Shown: one piece after another, positions 17,965 through 24,412 of the stretch
Position numbering within the stretch: position 1 is the first letter of the stretch
How the letters are laid out: the number at the start of each line of letters is the position of its first letter
Assembly (NCBI RefSeq): GCF_028747985.1
Contig: NZ_CP118108.1
Coordinates: forward strand, 4,221,501-4,285,500
Reading direction: 5' to 3'
Length of the DNA stretch: 64,000 nucleotides
Source: Paenibacillus urinalis
GTDB taxonomy: Bacteria > Bacillota > Bacilli > Paenibacillales > Paenibacillaceae
Notes under the pieces: model-generated
What the model saw: only the letters and a program-made list of their open reading frames with translations
Databases searched by the model: none
What the model was told of the DNA's origin: nothing
Position numbers and translations under genes: made by a program

Positions 17965-19284
17965 CTAATCGATCTTGCCAGGGTTAAGCAGCCTTAACGG
18001 ATCATTCTCCTGTTTCTTCTGTTTCATGAGCGGCAATATCCCTCGTCCCCCGGAGTCCAATGAATACGTATGCGGGTTGGCCACATAAATTCCGTTAGCG
18101 TTAAAGAAATCAATGATTTCGTTCAAGCGCTCCTCGGTCGTATAACGCACGACAGGCAGTGAAGACGGAGTGACTGCGCCACGGCTTCTCATCCATTCAA
18201 AATGAAGCAATACTTCATCTCCAAATGTTTCTTTAACTAGCCTTACTTGTTCTCTGAAATGCGCTAAGGAGAATCCGGCCTGCAAATAGGTAATATTGTT
18301 CTCGCATTTAAGCGCCCATAATGTGGTGTGATTCCAGCCAAAGTCAGACAAGCCAATGCCTGATCTGTACTTCTCAGCCGGAATGTAATGGCCGACTGTT
18401 CCGCCATGCAGCTCCGCAAGACGTGCAAGGGCAGGCTGGCTTCCCTCCTCTGTCTCTAACAGAACCGCCGCTTTCTCGGGGAGGACTACCTTTTTTAATG
18501 GTCTGAAATAGGAAGGTATGGGCCACTCGTGGGGAGAGATCAGTCTCTTGCGAATGGAATCATCGTGAGACAGGTCATGGGAGAATTCCATCGCCTGCAT
18601 AAAATCATCAAAGAATACGATAGACTGCTCCCATTCGGTCTTGGGTGCAAGCGGAATAACAAGCTCGGTCAGAATTCCGGTTGTGCCATAGTTATGGATA
18701 TAGGCCGGAAGATCTTCGCCGGACACAACCAGTCTTCTCGGTTCCTCTTCCAGGGTATAGACGACGACCTCCGTTACATTGCCGTCCCACAGGTCCCCCC
18801 AGGTGATGGAACCGATCCCTCCTGAACCACCGCATACATAGCCTCCAACAGTCGCCTTCATGAATGTGCTCGGATAAATTCGCAGCTCAAGCTCTCGCTC
18901 CCGGGCCGCTCGCTCCAGTGCTCCAAGTCTGACTCCACATTGCACGCGGACTGAATTCTCTCCCCATTCCAGGATTTGATCCAGCTTGCTTAGATCGAGT
19001 ACAATGCCGCCTTCGAGCGGGATCGCCTGACCGTAGTTTCCAGTGCCTGCCCCTCTGACCGTTACAGGAACTTTATGGTGATATGCAATTTTGAGCAATG
19101 TCTCGACTTCAGCATCCGTCTCAGGTCGAACAATACTGTCCGCAATCTTATCCTTCAGCCGTTTTTCAAGGACAGGAGAATACCAGTAGTAATCTTTCGA
19201 GAGCTTTTCCCTCGAATCAAGATCAAGCAGCACCTTATCTATTCCAAGCCCGTCAATACACACCTTCTCGATCTCAACAGCCAT
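17965..19284 (-). CDS. FAD-linked oxidase/dehydrogenase (GlcD/PCMH type)
   Basis: 439 residues from the ATG at 19284, chosen because AAGGAGG lies 8 nt upstream; the longer frame starts at a GTG inside that region. An FAD-binding PCMH domain at about 40-215 is shown by PVTVRGAGTGNYGQA (pyrophosphate loop), GGIVLDLSKLD and TVGGYVCGGSGGIGS. The C-terminal half is a substrate cap. It oxidises an alcohol, amine or hydroxy-acid using FAD. It sits between the transporter permease and ATPase genes, so it belongs to the same pathway, probably oxidising the imported compound or a hydrolysis product. Confidence 0.87.
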   Translation of the reverse strand: MAVEIEKVCIDGLGIDKVLLDLDSREKLSKDYYWYSPVLEKRLKDKIADSIVRPETDAEVETLLKIAYHHKVPVTVRGAGTGNYGQAIPLEGGIVLDLSKLDQILEWGENSVRVQCGVRLGALERAARERELELRIYPSTFMKATVGGYVCGGSGGIGSITWGDLWDGNVTEVVVYTLEEEPRRLVVSGEDLPAYIHNYGTTGILTELVIPLAPKTEWEQSIVFFDDFMQAMEFSHDLSHDDSIRKRLISPHEWPIPSYFRPLKKVVLPEKAAVLLETEEGSQPALARLAELHGGTVGHYIPAEKYRSGIGLSDFGWNHTTLWALKCENNITYLQAGFSLAHFREQVRLVKETFGDEVLLHFEWMRSRGAVTPSSLPVVRYTTEERLNEIIDFFNANGIYVANPHTYSLDSGGRGILPLMKQKKQENDPLRLLNPGKID

Positions 19285-19323
19285 CTCTTCATCCTCCTTG
19301 AGCACGGATTTTTTTCACTTATC

Positions 19324-20130
19324 CTAGTGATGCAGCACCTCTGATACTTGACCCACCAGCTTACTGAACTCCGGCGCGGTACGGAACGTTTCGTCTCTCG
19401 GGAACGGAACCGGAACCGGAATTGTGCTCGCGATTTTACCAGGTCTTGCTGTCATGACAACGATGGAGGTCGAGAGGTATACCGCTTCAAAAACGTTATG
19501 TGTAACGAATAATACCGTCATTTTCTTATCCTTCTGCCATATACCGAGCAGCTCATCCTGAAGCGTCTGTCTGGTCATTTCATCGAGCGCTCCAAAAGGC
19601 TCATCCATAAGAAGCAGCTTCGGATCTGATGCCAGCGCTCTTGCGATCGATACCCGCATCTTCATCCCGCCTGAGAGCTGACGCGGAAGGGCGTTCGCAT
19701 AATCCTGCAGTCCAACCATTTCAAGCACATGCATCGCCTTCTCCACTCTTTCCTTCTTCGGGATCTTGCGCAGCTCCATCGGCAGCGTCACATTGTCGAT
19801 CACCTTGCACCAGGGAAGCAGTGTTGCATCCTGAAATACGAAGGAAATGTCACTCTTTTTTCTCGCCTCGGCAGGCTCCATGCCCATCAGGCGCATTTTG
19901 CCGGCTGTCGGATCTCCAAGTCCGGCAATCATACGGAATATCGTAGATTTACCGCATCCGGATGGACCTACAAAGCTGACAAACTCGCCTTCCGGTATGC
20001 TGAGATTGACGTCCTGCAGCGCGATGGTGCCGGTCTGATAGATCTTGCTGATCCCTTCCATCTCCACCAGCGGCGTCGTTCCTGGGATAAGATTTGCCTT
20101 ATTTCCCTGTGCTGTAATCAAACTGCTCAT
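19324..20130 (-). CDS. ABC transporter ATPase, SsuB/TauB/ThiZ type
   Basis: 268 residues. Walker A GPSGCGKST (about 55-63), the Q-loop in FVFQDATLLPW, signature LSGGMKMRVSIARAL and Walker B LLLMDEPFGALD, followed by the H-loop (FVTHNVFEA). It powers the importer formed with the permease at 17041 and the lipoprotein at 15961. It is 17 nt downstream of the creatininase-family gene. Confidence 0.94.
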   Translation of the reverse strand: MSSLITAQGNKANLIPGTTPLVEMEGISKIYQTGTIALQDVNLSIPEGEFVSFVGPSGCGKSTIFRMIAGLGDPTAGKMRLMGMEPAEARKKSDISFVFQDATLLPWCKVIDNVTLPMELRKIPKKERVEKAMHVLEMVGLQDYANALPRQLSGGMKMRVSIARALASDPKLLLMDEPFGALDEMTRQTLQDELLGIWQKDKKMTVLFVTHNVFEAVYLSTSIVVMTARPGKIASTIPVPVPFPRDETFRTAPEFSKLVGQVSEVLHH

Positions 20131-20147
20131 CGTTTCATCTCTCCCTT

Positions 20148-20963
20148 TTACACGGATTCCATTTGCATTTTCTTATCGAACTGGAACTCAAGCATCAATT
20201 TAAACAGCTCCGCTGCATTCCTGCCTGCGGATGACAGCAGTGTGCTGCCCTTCTCGGCAGCAGCCAGCTGTGCATTTCCACAAACACCGGATTCCGATAA
20301 ATCCTTCATCACCCATGCAAACCGTTTGTTACTGAATTGAAGCTTCATTTCTGGAGTAACAGGCGGGTATTCATTTGGAAGCAAATCGCGATGCACCCAA
20401 TCGTTATGGAGGTGCATGATCATCGATGTTTCCGAATCACCCGCGTGAATTCCGTACATGCGCTCCTCAGGTGTGAGGAGCTCCTTGTCATTATCGAGTC
20501 CGCCTCCATCAATCCTGAACACCATCATCCCTGTCTTCTCTCTAATATCTCTGGCAGCCAGGTTAAGCAGATCTGCATTTCCGCCGTGTGTATTAAATAA
20601 TACGAGCCTGTCAAAGCCGGATCTGGCAAGGCTGTCCGCGATGTCCATCAACACGGCAAGTAGAGTCGTCGCTGATAAAGTCACCGTTCCGCTCCACCCT
20701 GCATGCTCATTACTTTTTCCATAAGGGAGATGCGGCAATAGCCATATATTATCCTCTGGAGTCAGATGCCTGAATGCCTCCGTTAACATCCCTTCTCCAA
20801 TCAGCGTGTCGGTATAAACAGGAAGATGCGGCCCGTGCTGTTCCATTGCACCGATGGGCAGGATCAGCATAGCTCCCGTCTTGGCAAGTTCACCGATCTC
20901 CGGCCCGGACAGTCTGGGGAGGAACAACTCGTTGTAAGCCATTCCTTGATAACGTGCGGTCAT
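20148..20963 (-). CDS. Creatininase-family amidohydrolase
   Basis: 271 residues. Family motifs: ILPIGAMEQHGPHLPVYTD (about 35-53, metal-binding Glu/His/Asp), LFNTHGGN (about 113-120) and GIHAGDSETSMIM (about 168-180). Characterised members open creatinine, deformylate a formamidopyrimidine in archaeal riboflavin/F420 synthesis (ArfB), or act in mycofactocin maturation (MftE). In this operon a cyclic amide or N-formyl group of the imported heterocycle is the most natural target (inference). It is the first gene of the seven-gene operon. Confidence 0.88.
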   Translation of the reverse strand: MTARYQGMAYNELFLPRLSGPEIGELAKTGAMLILPIGAMEQHGPHLPVYTDTLIGEGMLTEAFRHLTPEDNIWLLPHLPYGKSNEHAGWSGTVTLSATTLLAVLMDIADSLARSGFDRLVLFNTHGGNADLLNLAARDIREKTGMMVFRIDGGGLDNDKELLTPEERMYGIHAGDSETSMIMHLHNDWVHRDLLPNEYPPVTPEMKLQFSNKRFAWVMKDLSESGVCGNAQLAAAEKGSTLLSSAGRNAAELFKLMLEFQFDKKMQMESV

Positions 20964-21256
20964 TCATATCCACCCCTCAGTTATGTATTGTTGTTAGAAA
21001 CAATGTAATGGGAGGAGGAGATGATGTAAACAAAATTTACGTCGTTTTGGTTTTTTATATAAAATGACAACTTTATTTTGTGCTTCGAGCACTTGACCAT
21101 GTTATTTTAATGTTAGGTTCAAGGGTCTATATACGAAAAATCAGAAGAAAAAACTTAATATTGTTCGTTATTAAGGAGGGATTAGCAATAAAAGAGGTTT
21201 AAATTTGTTATGTAAAGTATGAATGTAATACAACCTTCGTTTTCATGCTTTGCAAA
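20964..21256. other. AT-rich intergenic region upstream of the heterocycle operon
   Basis: No gene seen. It must hold the promoter of the minus-strand operon, but no convincing -35/-10 pair stands out. An inverted repeat ATTGTT-N6-AACAAT at 20987-21004, 24 bp upstream of the first start codon, could be an operator. A small stem GTGCT-TCG-AGCAC lies near 21078-21090. No TPP, purine or other riboswitch motif was found here. Confidence 0.4.
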
Positions 21257-21309
21257 TAAAAAAAGAGAAGGATGACTGAATTATGTCAGCTATCCTTCTC
21301 TTTTTTTTC
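21257..21309 (-). terminator. Terminator of thiMDE (bidirectional form)
   Basis: AGAGAAGGAT and ATCCTTCTCT form a long stem flanked by A-rich and T-rich tracts on both sides. It lies directly downstream of the thiE stop codon. Confidence 0.9.
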
Positions 21310-21313
21310 ATCG

Positions 21314-21967
21314 TTAAGCTTTAAAGTTATGTTGAAGCTGTCTCACACGGCCTGCAATATCCTCTGCATAGCTGATCGCGGAAATGACGGCAATCCCATC
21401 TGCTCCTGAAGCAAACACATCCTTGGCATTGTCGGCTGCAATTCCTCCGATGCCAACAATGGGAAGTGTAATATTCGCGTTCCGCATAGCCTTAATGATC
21501 TCCGGACCTTGCACGGCCTGTGCATCATCCTTTGATTTTGTTGGATAAATGGGGCCTACTCCGATATAATCGGCCCCTTGCGCATAAGCTCTCGCCGCTT
21601 CTTGAATAGTATGAGCCGATATGCCGAGGATTCGATCTCCAATTCTTTGTCTCACCAAGCCCGCTTCCTCGTCCTCCTGACCGACATGGACACCGTCCGC
21701 ATCCACTTCCAGCGCCAAGTCAACGTCATCATTCACAATAAACGGTACATTATGCTCTCTGCACAGCTTCTGCAAACTCCGGGCGAGTTCGATCCGCTCA
21801 GCGCCTTCAAGGCAGCCGGGACCTTTCTCTCTGAACTGGAATAATGTCACCCCGCCGGTGAGTGCAGACTCCAGTGTATCCTCCGGTGCTTGAACACAGT
21901 TTCTACTACCCATTACAAAATAGACCCGAAGCAGCTCCTTCATACGGACACTCGAAATCCGGCTCAT
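21314..21967 (-). CDS. thiE: Thiamine-phosphate synthase
   Basis: 217 residues, normal length. Joins HMP-PP and hydroxyethylthiazole phosphate to thiamine phosphate. Visible motifs: FQFREKG (about 36-42), VNDDVDLAL with the catalytic Asp, GVHVGQED, YIGVGPIYPTKSK and PIVGIGGI. Its ATG overlaps the thiD stop by four bases (ATGA). Third gene of the TPP-riboswitch operon. Confidence 0.96.
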   Translation of the reverse strand: MSRISSVRMKELLRVYFVMGSRNCVQAPEDTLESALTGGVTLFQFREKGPGCLEGAERIELARSLQKLCREHNVPFIVNDDVDLALEVDADGVHVGQEDEEAGLVRQRIGDRILGISAHTIQEAARAYAQGADYIGVGPIYPTKSKDDAQAVQGPEIIKAMRNANITLPIVGIGGIAADNAKDVFASGADGIAVISAISYAEDIAGRVRQLQHNFKA

Positions 21968-22776
21968 ACGCTCACTCCTTTTTGCCTGCGATAAGCCCAG
22001 TGATTCGTCGGGCCATGTCCTCCTCCGATGCCCAGTGCATCAGTAAGTGCAGCTTGGACAAAATCTCTGGCTGTCCTCGCCGCTGACAGGACATCCTTTC
22101 CTTTTGCCAATTCTGCGGTAAGCGCCGCGGAGAACGTACAGCCTGTTCCATGGGAATGAACCGTGTCTACTCTTGGCCCTGCAAACTCCGTAAAGCCTGT
22201 CCCATCATATAACAGGTCCGTAACCGTATCACTGCCTGCATCATGGCCTCCTTTTACAATGACGTAGGCAGGACCATAATCATGTATTCGTTTAGCCGCC
22301 TCCTTGCGGTCTGTCAGCGAATGAATAGTGCACCCTGTCATCACCTCCGCCTCGGGAATATTCGGTGTAACGACAAGTGCAAGCGGAAGCAGCTGCTGAA
22401 CCAGCGCCGTCACTGCTTCCGACTGAAGTAAGGACGCACCGCCTTTTGCAATCATCACTGGATCGATAACCAGCTTATCTATTCGATGCCGTGCAGCCTG
22501 GCTTGCAACCTCTGCAATAATTTCGCTGCTGAATAACATCCCTGTCTTCACGGCATTTGGTCTCAGATCCGCATAAACGGAATCGATCTGCTGGGCTACA
22601 AATGGAACCGGCAGAGAATGTACGCCTTGCACGCCAAGGGTATTTTGGGCAGTAACCGCAGTGAGTGCCGACATACCGTAGACATTCAGCTCCTGAAAGG
22701 TTTTGATATCGGCCTGAATTCCAGCACCGCCTCCGCTGTCTGAGCCTGCAATGGTAAGCGCCTTAGGTATACTCAT
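21964..22776 (-). CDS. thiD: Hydroxymethylpyrimidine/phosphomethylpyrimidine kinase
   Basis: 270 residues. Phosphorylates HMP to HMP-P and HMP-PP. Ribokinase-fold motifs: ALTIAGSDSGGGAGIQAD (about 6-23), VTAQNTLGV, DPVMIAKGG, VIVKGGH and HSHGTGCTFSAALTAEL with the catalytic Asp region. It is 3 nt downstream of thiM and overlaps thiE. Confidence 0.96.
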   Translation of the reverse strand: MSIPKALTIAGSDSGGGAGIQADIKTFQELNVYGMSALTAVTAQNTLGVQGVHSLPVPFVAQQIDSVYADLRPNAVKTGMLFSSEIIAEVASQAARHRIDKLVIDPVMIAKGGASLLQSEAVTALVQQLLPLALVVTPNIPEAEVMTGCTIHSLTDRKEAAKRIHDYGPAYVIVKGGHDAGSDTVTDLLYDGTGFTEFAGPRVDTVHSHGTGCTFSAALTAELAKGKDVLSAARTARDFVQAALTDALGIGGGHGPTNHWAYRRQKGVSV

Positions 22777-22779
22777 CGA

Positions 22780-23622
22780 CTATGACTCCTCCCGAATAAA
22801 CAGCTCGTTCATGTCGGTAATTTCAACATACTTCTCAAATGCAGACGGCTCAAGCTTGGACAGCTCATCCAAGAATGCAACCTGGAAGCTGCCGGTCCCC
22901 TTCTGCTCTGTCTTCTGCCCCGCGAGGCTTGCCGCCGCTCCATAAAACCCAAGACCTGCGGCTCCCGCTTCCCATACCGAGTCATGAACTGCAAGAAAAG
23001 CACCGATGACCGAGGTTAAGAGACAGCCTGTCCCTGTTACACGTGTAAGTAAAGGATGGCCGGATTTAATAATTAATCCTAAATCTCCATTCGTAATGAC
23101 GTCTTCTGGACCAGATACAACGACGGTTGTTCCGAGTGTTCGGGCTGCACGCACCGCCATTTGCGCTCGATCTATGACCTCAGATTGACCTGCGTCTACA
23201 CCTTTTACGGTCATCCCTTCCCCGATTAAATGACTGATTTCGCCTGCATTGCCTCTAATGAGCGTGATCTCTACTTCTCGAAGAAGCCGAAGTGCCGCAT
23301 CCGTCCGATAAGGTGTAGCCCCCGCTCCGACCGGATCCAGAAGCACAGGAACCCCGTATACATTTGCCGCCTTGCCTGCTGTAATCATCGTATGGACTAG
23401 GTCTGTGGTAAGTGTTCCGATATTGAGCACCAGCGCACGGGCATGCTGAACCATATCAGCCACTTCCTCCTCCGCATAGGCCATGACCGGGGAAGCGCCT
23501 AGAGCTAGCAAGCCGTTCGCCGTGAAATTCGTAACGACCGTATTCGTTATGTTATGGATCAAAGGTTGTTCTTCGTGGATACGAGTAATAAGAGATGATA
23601 GTTCAAGTTCAACATTAGACAT
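22780..23622 (-). CDS. thiM: Hydroxyethylthiazole kinase
   Basis: 280 residues. Phosphorylates 4-methyl-5-(2-hydroxyethyl)thiazole, the salvage branch of thiamine synthesis. Motifs: PLIHNITNTVVTNFTANGLLALGASP, VLDPVGAGAT, IRGNAGEI, TGTGCLLTSVIGAFLA (split here for length: VTGTGCLLTSV then IGAFLA). The presence of thiM and thiD and absence of thiC/thiG here means this locus serves salvage. Transcription is controlled by the TPP riboswitch directly upstream. Confidence 0.95.
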   Translation of the reverse strand: MSNVELELSSLITRIHEEQPLIHNITNTVVTNFTANGLLALGASPVMAYAEEEVADMVQHARALVLNIGTLTTDLVHTMITAGKAANVYGVPVLLDPVGAGATPYRTDAALRLLREVEITLIRGNAGEISHLIGEGMTVKGVDAGQSEVIDRAQMAVRAARTLGTTVVVSGPEDVITNGDLGLIIKSGHPLLTRVTGTGCLLTSVIGAFLAVHDSVWEAGAAGLGFYGAAASLAGQKTEQKGTGSFQVAFLDELSKLEPSAFEKYVEITDMNELFIREES

Positions 23623-23693
23623 TGGGATCAGACCTTTCTTTTTGGAAGGTACACAGGAGCCGATCTTGGAACTGAGAGGGGTGTCGCAAAACT

Positions 23694-23719
23694 AAAAAAA
23701 CGCATGCGAAAGCATGCGT
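23694..23719 (-). terminator. Riboswitch-controlled terminator before thiM
   Basis: In minus-strand RNA, CGCATGC-TTTC-GCATGCG is followed by seven U. It lies immediately downstream of the TPP aptamer and 70 nt before thiM, the classic expression platform for transcription termination. Confidence 0.9.
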
Positions 23720-23728
23720 CATCATCAT

Positions 23729-23822
23729 GTTCGCTCCCTACGCTGGCATTATCCATGGCAGGTTCAACCGGTCAACAACAGATTAGTTGTACTCTCAGCT
23801 TGCTTCCGCAGGCTCCCGTATC
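23729..23822 (-). ncRNA. TPP riboswitch (thi-box)
   Basis: Minus-strand RNA shows the conserved aptamer blocks: GGGAGCC, GCTGAGAG, then GACCGGTTGAACCTG, TGGATAATGCCAGCG and TAGGGA. Their order and spacing fit the standard P1-P5 fold. It is followed by the terminator at 23694-23719, so TPP binding should switch thiMDE off. Confidence 0.96.
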
Positions 23823-23855
23823 TATATAATTATTTAAAATTGCTCTTACCTCTTC

Positions 23856-23884
23856 ATTGTATAGTACATCTTCCCAACATTCAA
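23856..23884 (-). promoter_or_regulatory. Sigma-A promoter of thiMDE
   Basis: Minus strand: TTGAAT (-35), 17-bp spacer, TACAAT (-10), placing transcription start about 27 nt before the TPP aptamer. Its -35 is only about 5 bp from the -35 of the oppositely directed promoter at 23889. Confidence 0.75.
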
Positions 23885-23888
23885 TTTG

Positions 23889-23917
23889 TTGACTTTCGCT
23901 GCCCTGTAGCATATGAT
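23889..23917 (+). promoter_or_regulatory. Sigma-A promoter of the mutS2-like leader
   Basis: Plus strand: TTGACT (23889-23894), 17-bp spacer, TATGAT (23912-23917), close to consensus, with start of transcription expected near 23924. It drives a transcript into the structured leader before the MutS2-like gene. Confidence 0.8.
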
Positions 23918-23951
23918 ACGAAGTAACTCATCCAAAAAGGAGAGATTTTTG

Positions 23952-23975
23952 ATGTCGGTGATCGTTCTTAACTAA
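23952..23975 (+). CDS. Leader peptide uORF1, 7 codons (MSVIVLN)
   Basis: AAGGAGAG (23936-23943) lies 8 nt before ATG. The frame reads MSVIVLN and stops at TAA. Its last codons (V-L-N) are the 5' strand of the long leader stem, so ribosome occupancy would control the fold. Short hydrophobic leader peptides of this kind precede inducible Erm, ABC-F and Cat genes. Whether this one is translated or causes stalling is not known. Confidence 0.55.
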   Translation: MSVIVLN

Positions 23976-24000
23976 TCAAATTTCATACAGAGGCTTGTCT

Positions 24001-24039
24001 ATGGTTTCATCGCCTGAAATTGCGATGTTTATTTTTTAA
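24001..24039 (+). CDS. Possible second leader peptide uORF2, 12 codons
   Basis: AGAGG at 23989-23993 lies 7 nt before an ATG opening the frame MVSSPEIAMFIF. The AGAGG is part of the GAGGC/GCCTC step of the long stem, so it would be hidden in the folded state and exposed if a ribosome stalls on uORF1. Its coding sequence contains a weak CATCGC/GCGATG hairpin followed by TTTATTTTTT (24008-24037), which could also act as a weak terminator. Confidence 0.35.
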   Translation: MVSSPEIAMFIF

Positions 24040-24149
24040 TGCACATTTATATGTGTAGACTTTAGATGCCTCATGAAATCAGTTAAGAACAGCGGATAAT
24101 CAAACTCTCTATGAACATGAGTGATGTACCAATTGACTTGTGAACTCAT

Positions 24150-24178
24150 CCGCGCTGTTTTTGCAGCGCGGTTTTTTT
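24150..24178 (+). terminator. Strong intrinsic terminator in the mutS2-like leader (first)
   Basis: CCGCGCTG-TTTTTG-CAGCGCGG followed by seven T. It sits 226 nt after the predicted transcription start and 235 nt before the gene. The preceding AGCGGAT can compete for its 5' arm. Confidence 0.88.
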
Positions 24179-24314
24179 GTACCCGTTAAACCATCAATTT
24201 TCCAGAGATCTATGCTCTGTAGTGGACAATTTATTGATGGCCGGGACGATTCACAGGTTATATTGTATGGCTTGGCAGCATCCTTTGCCGATCCATAAAT
24301 TAACCCATGCATAC

Positions 24315-24359
24315 AGACGTAAGAACGAACCCTACTGTTCGCTTCTTGCGTCTTTTTTT
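24315..24359 (+). terminator. Strong intrinsic terminator in the mutS2-like leader (second)
   Basis: AGACG.AAGAACGAAC pairs with GTTCGCTTCTTGCGTCT around CCTACT, followed by seven T, and ends only about 40 nt before the ribosome site of the MutS2-like gene. Its 5' arm contains TAAGAAC, which is also complementary to GTTCTTA in uORF1. Confidence 0.87.
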
Positions 24360-24412
24360 GTTTTATCCGCTTCAACGTCATTCATAACTACAAAAAAAAG
24401 GAGTAATAACCC

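Larger units (their letters stand above)
23924..24410 (+). promoter_or_regulatory. Structured attenuator-like leader of the mutS2-like gene
   Basis: About 490 nt between promoter and gene. A long interrupted stem is formed by 23964-23999 with 24055-24090: GTTCTTAACT pairs with AGTTAAGAAC, ATTTCAT with ATGAAAT, GAGGC with GCCTC, and GTCTA with TAGAC. The 5' strand overlaps the last codons of a 7-codon ORF. Downstream, AGCGGAT (24091-24097) can pair with the 5' arm of the terminator at 24150-24178, a possible antiterminator. A second domain (CCATCAAT near 24190 with ATTGATGG near 24233) precedes a second strong terminator at 24315-24359. Any transcript reaching the gene must pass both. No T-box, SAM, or other known motif was recognised. 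Confidence 0.65.

Noticed and set aside
20964..21256. A TPP or purine riboswitch controlling the heterocycle operon
   Set aside because: None of the conserved aptamer blocks could be found on the minus strand here.
24111..24143. A third small ORF (MNMSDVPIDL) before the first leader terminator
   Set aside because: No ribosome binding site in front of the ATG.
23924..24180. The structured RNA before the mutS2-like gene as 6S RNA, SRP RNA or T-box leader
   Set aside because: None of the conserved blocks of SRP RNA or the T-box (GGUGGNACCGCG) is present, the central bubble of 6S RNA is not evident, and the uORF with ribosome site and second terminator fit an attenuator better.
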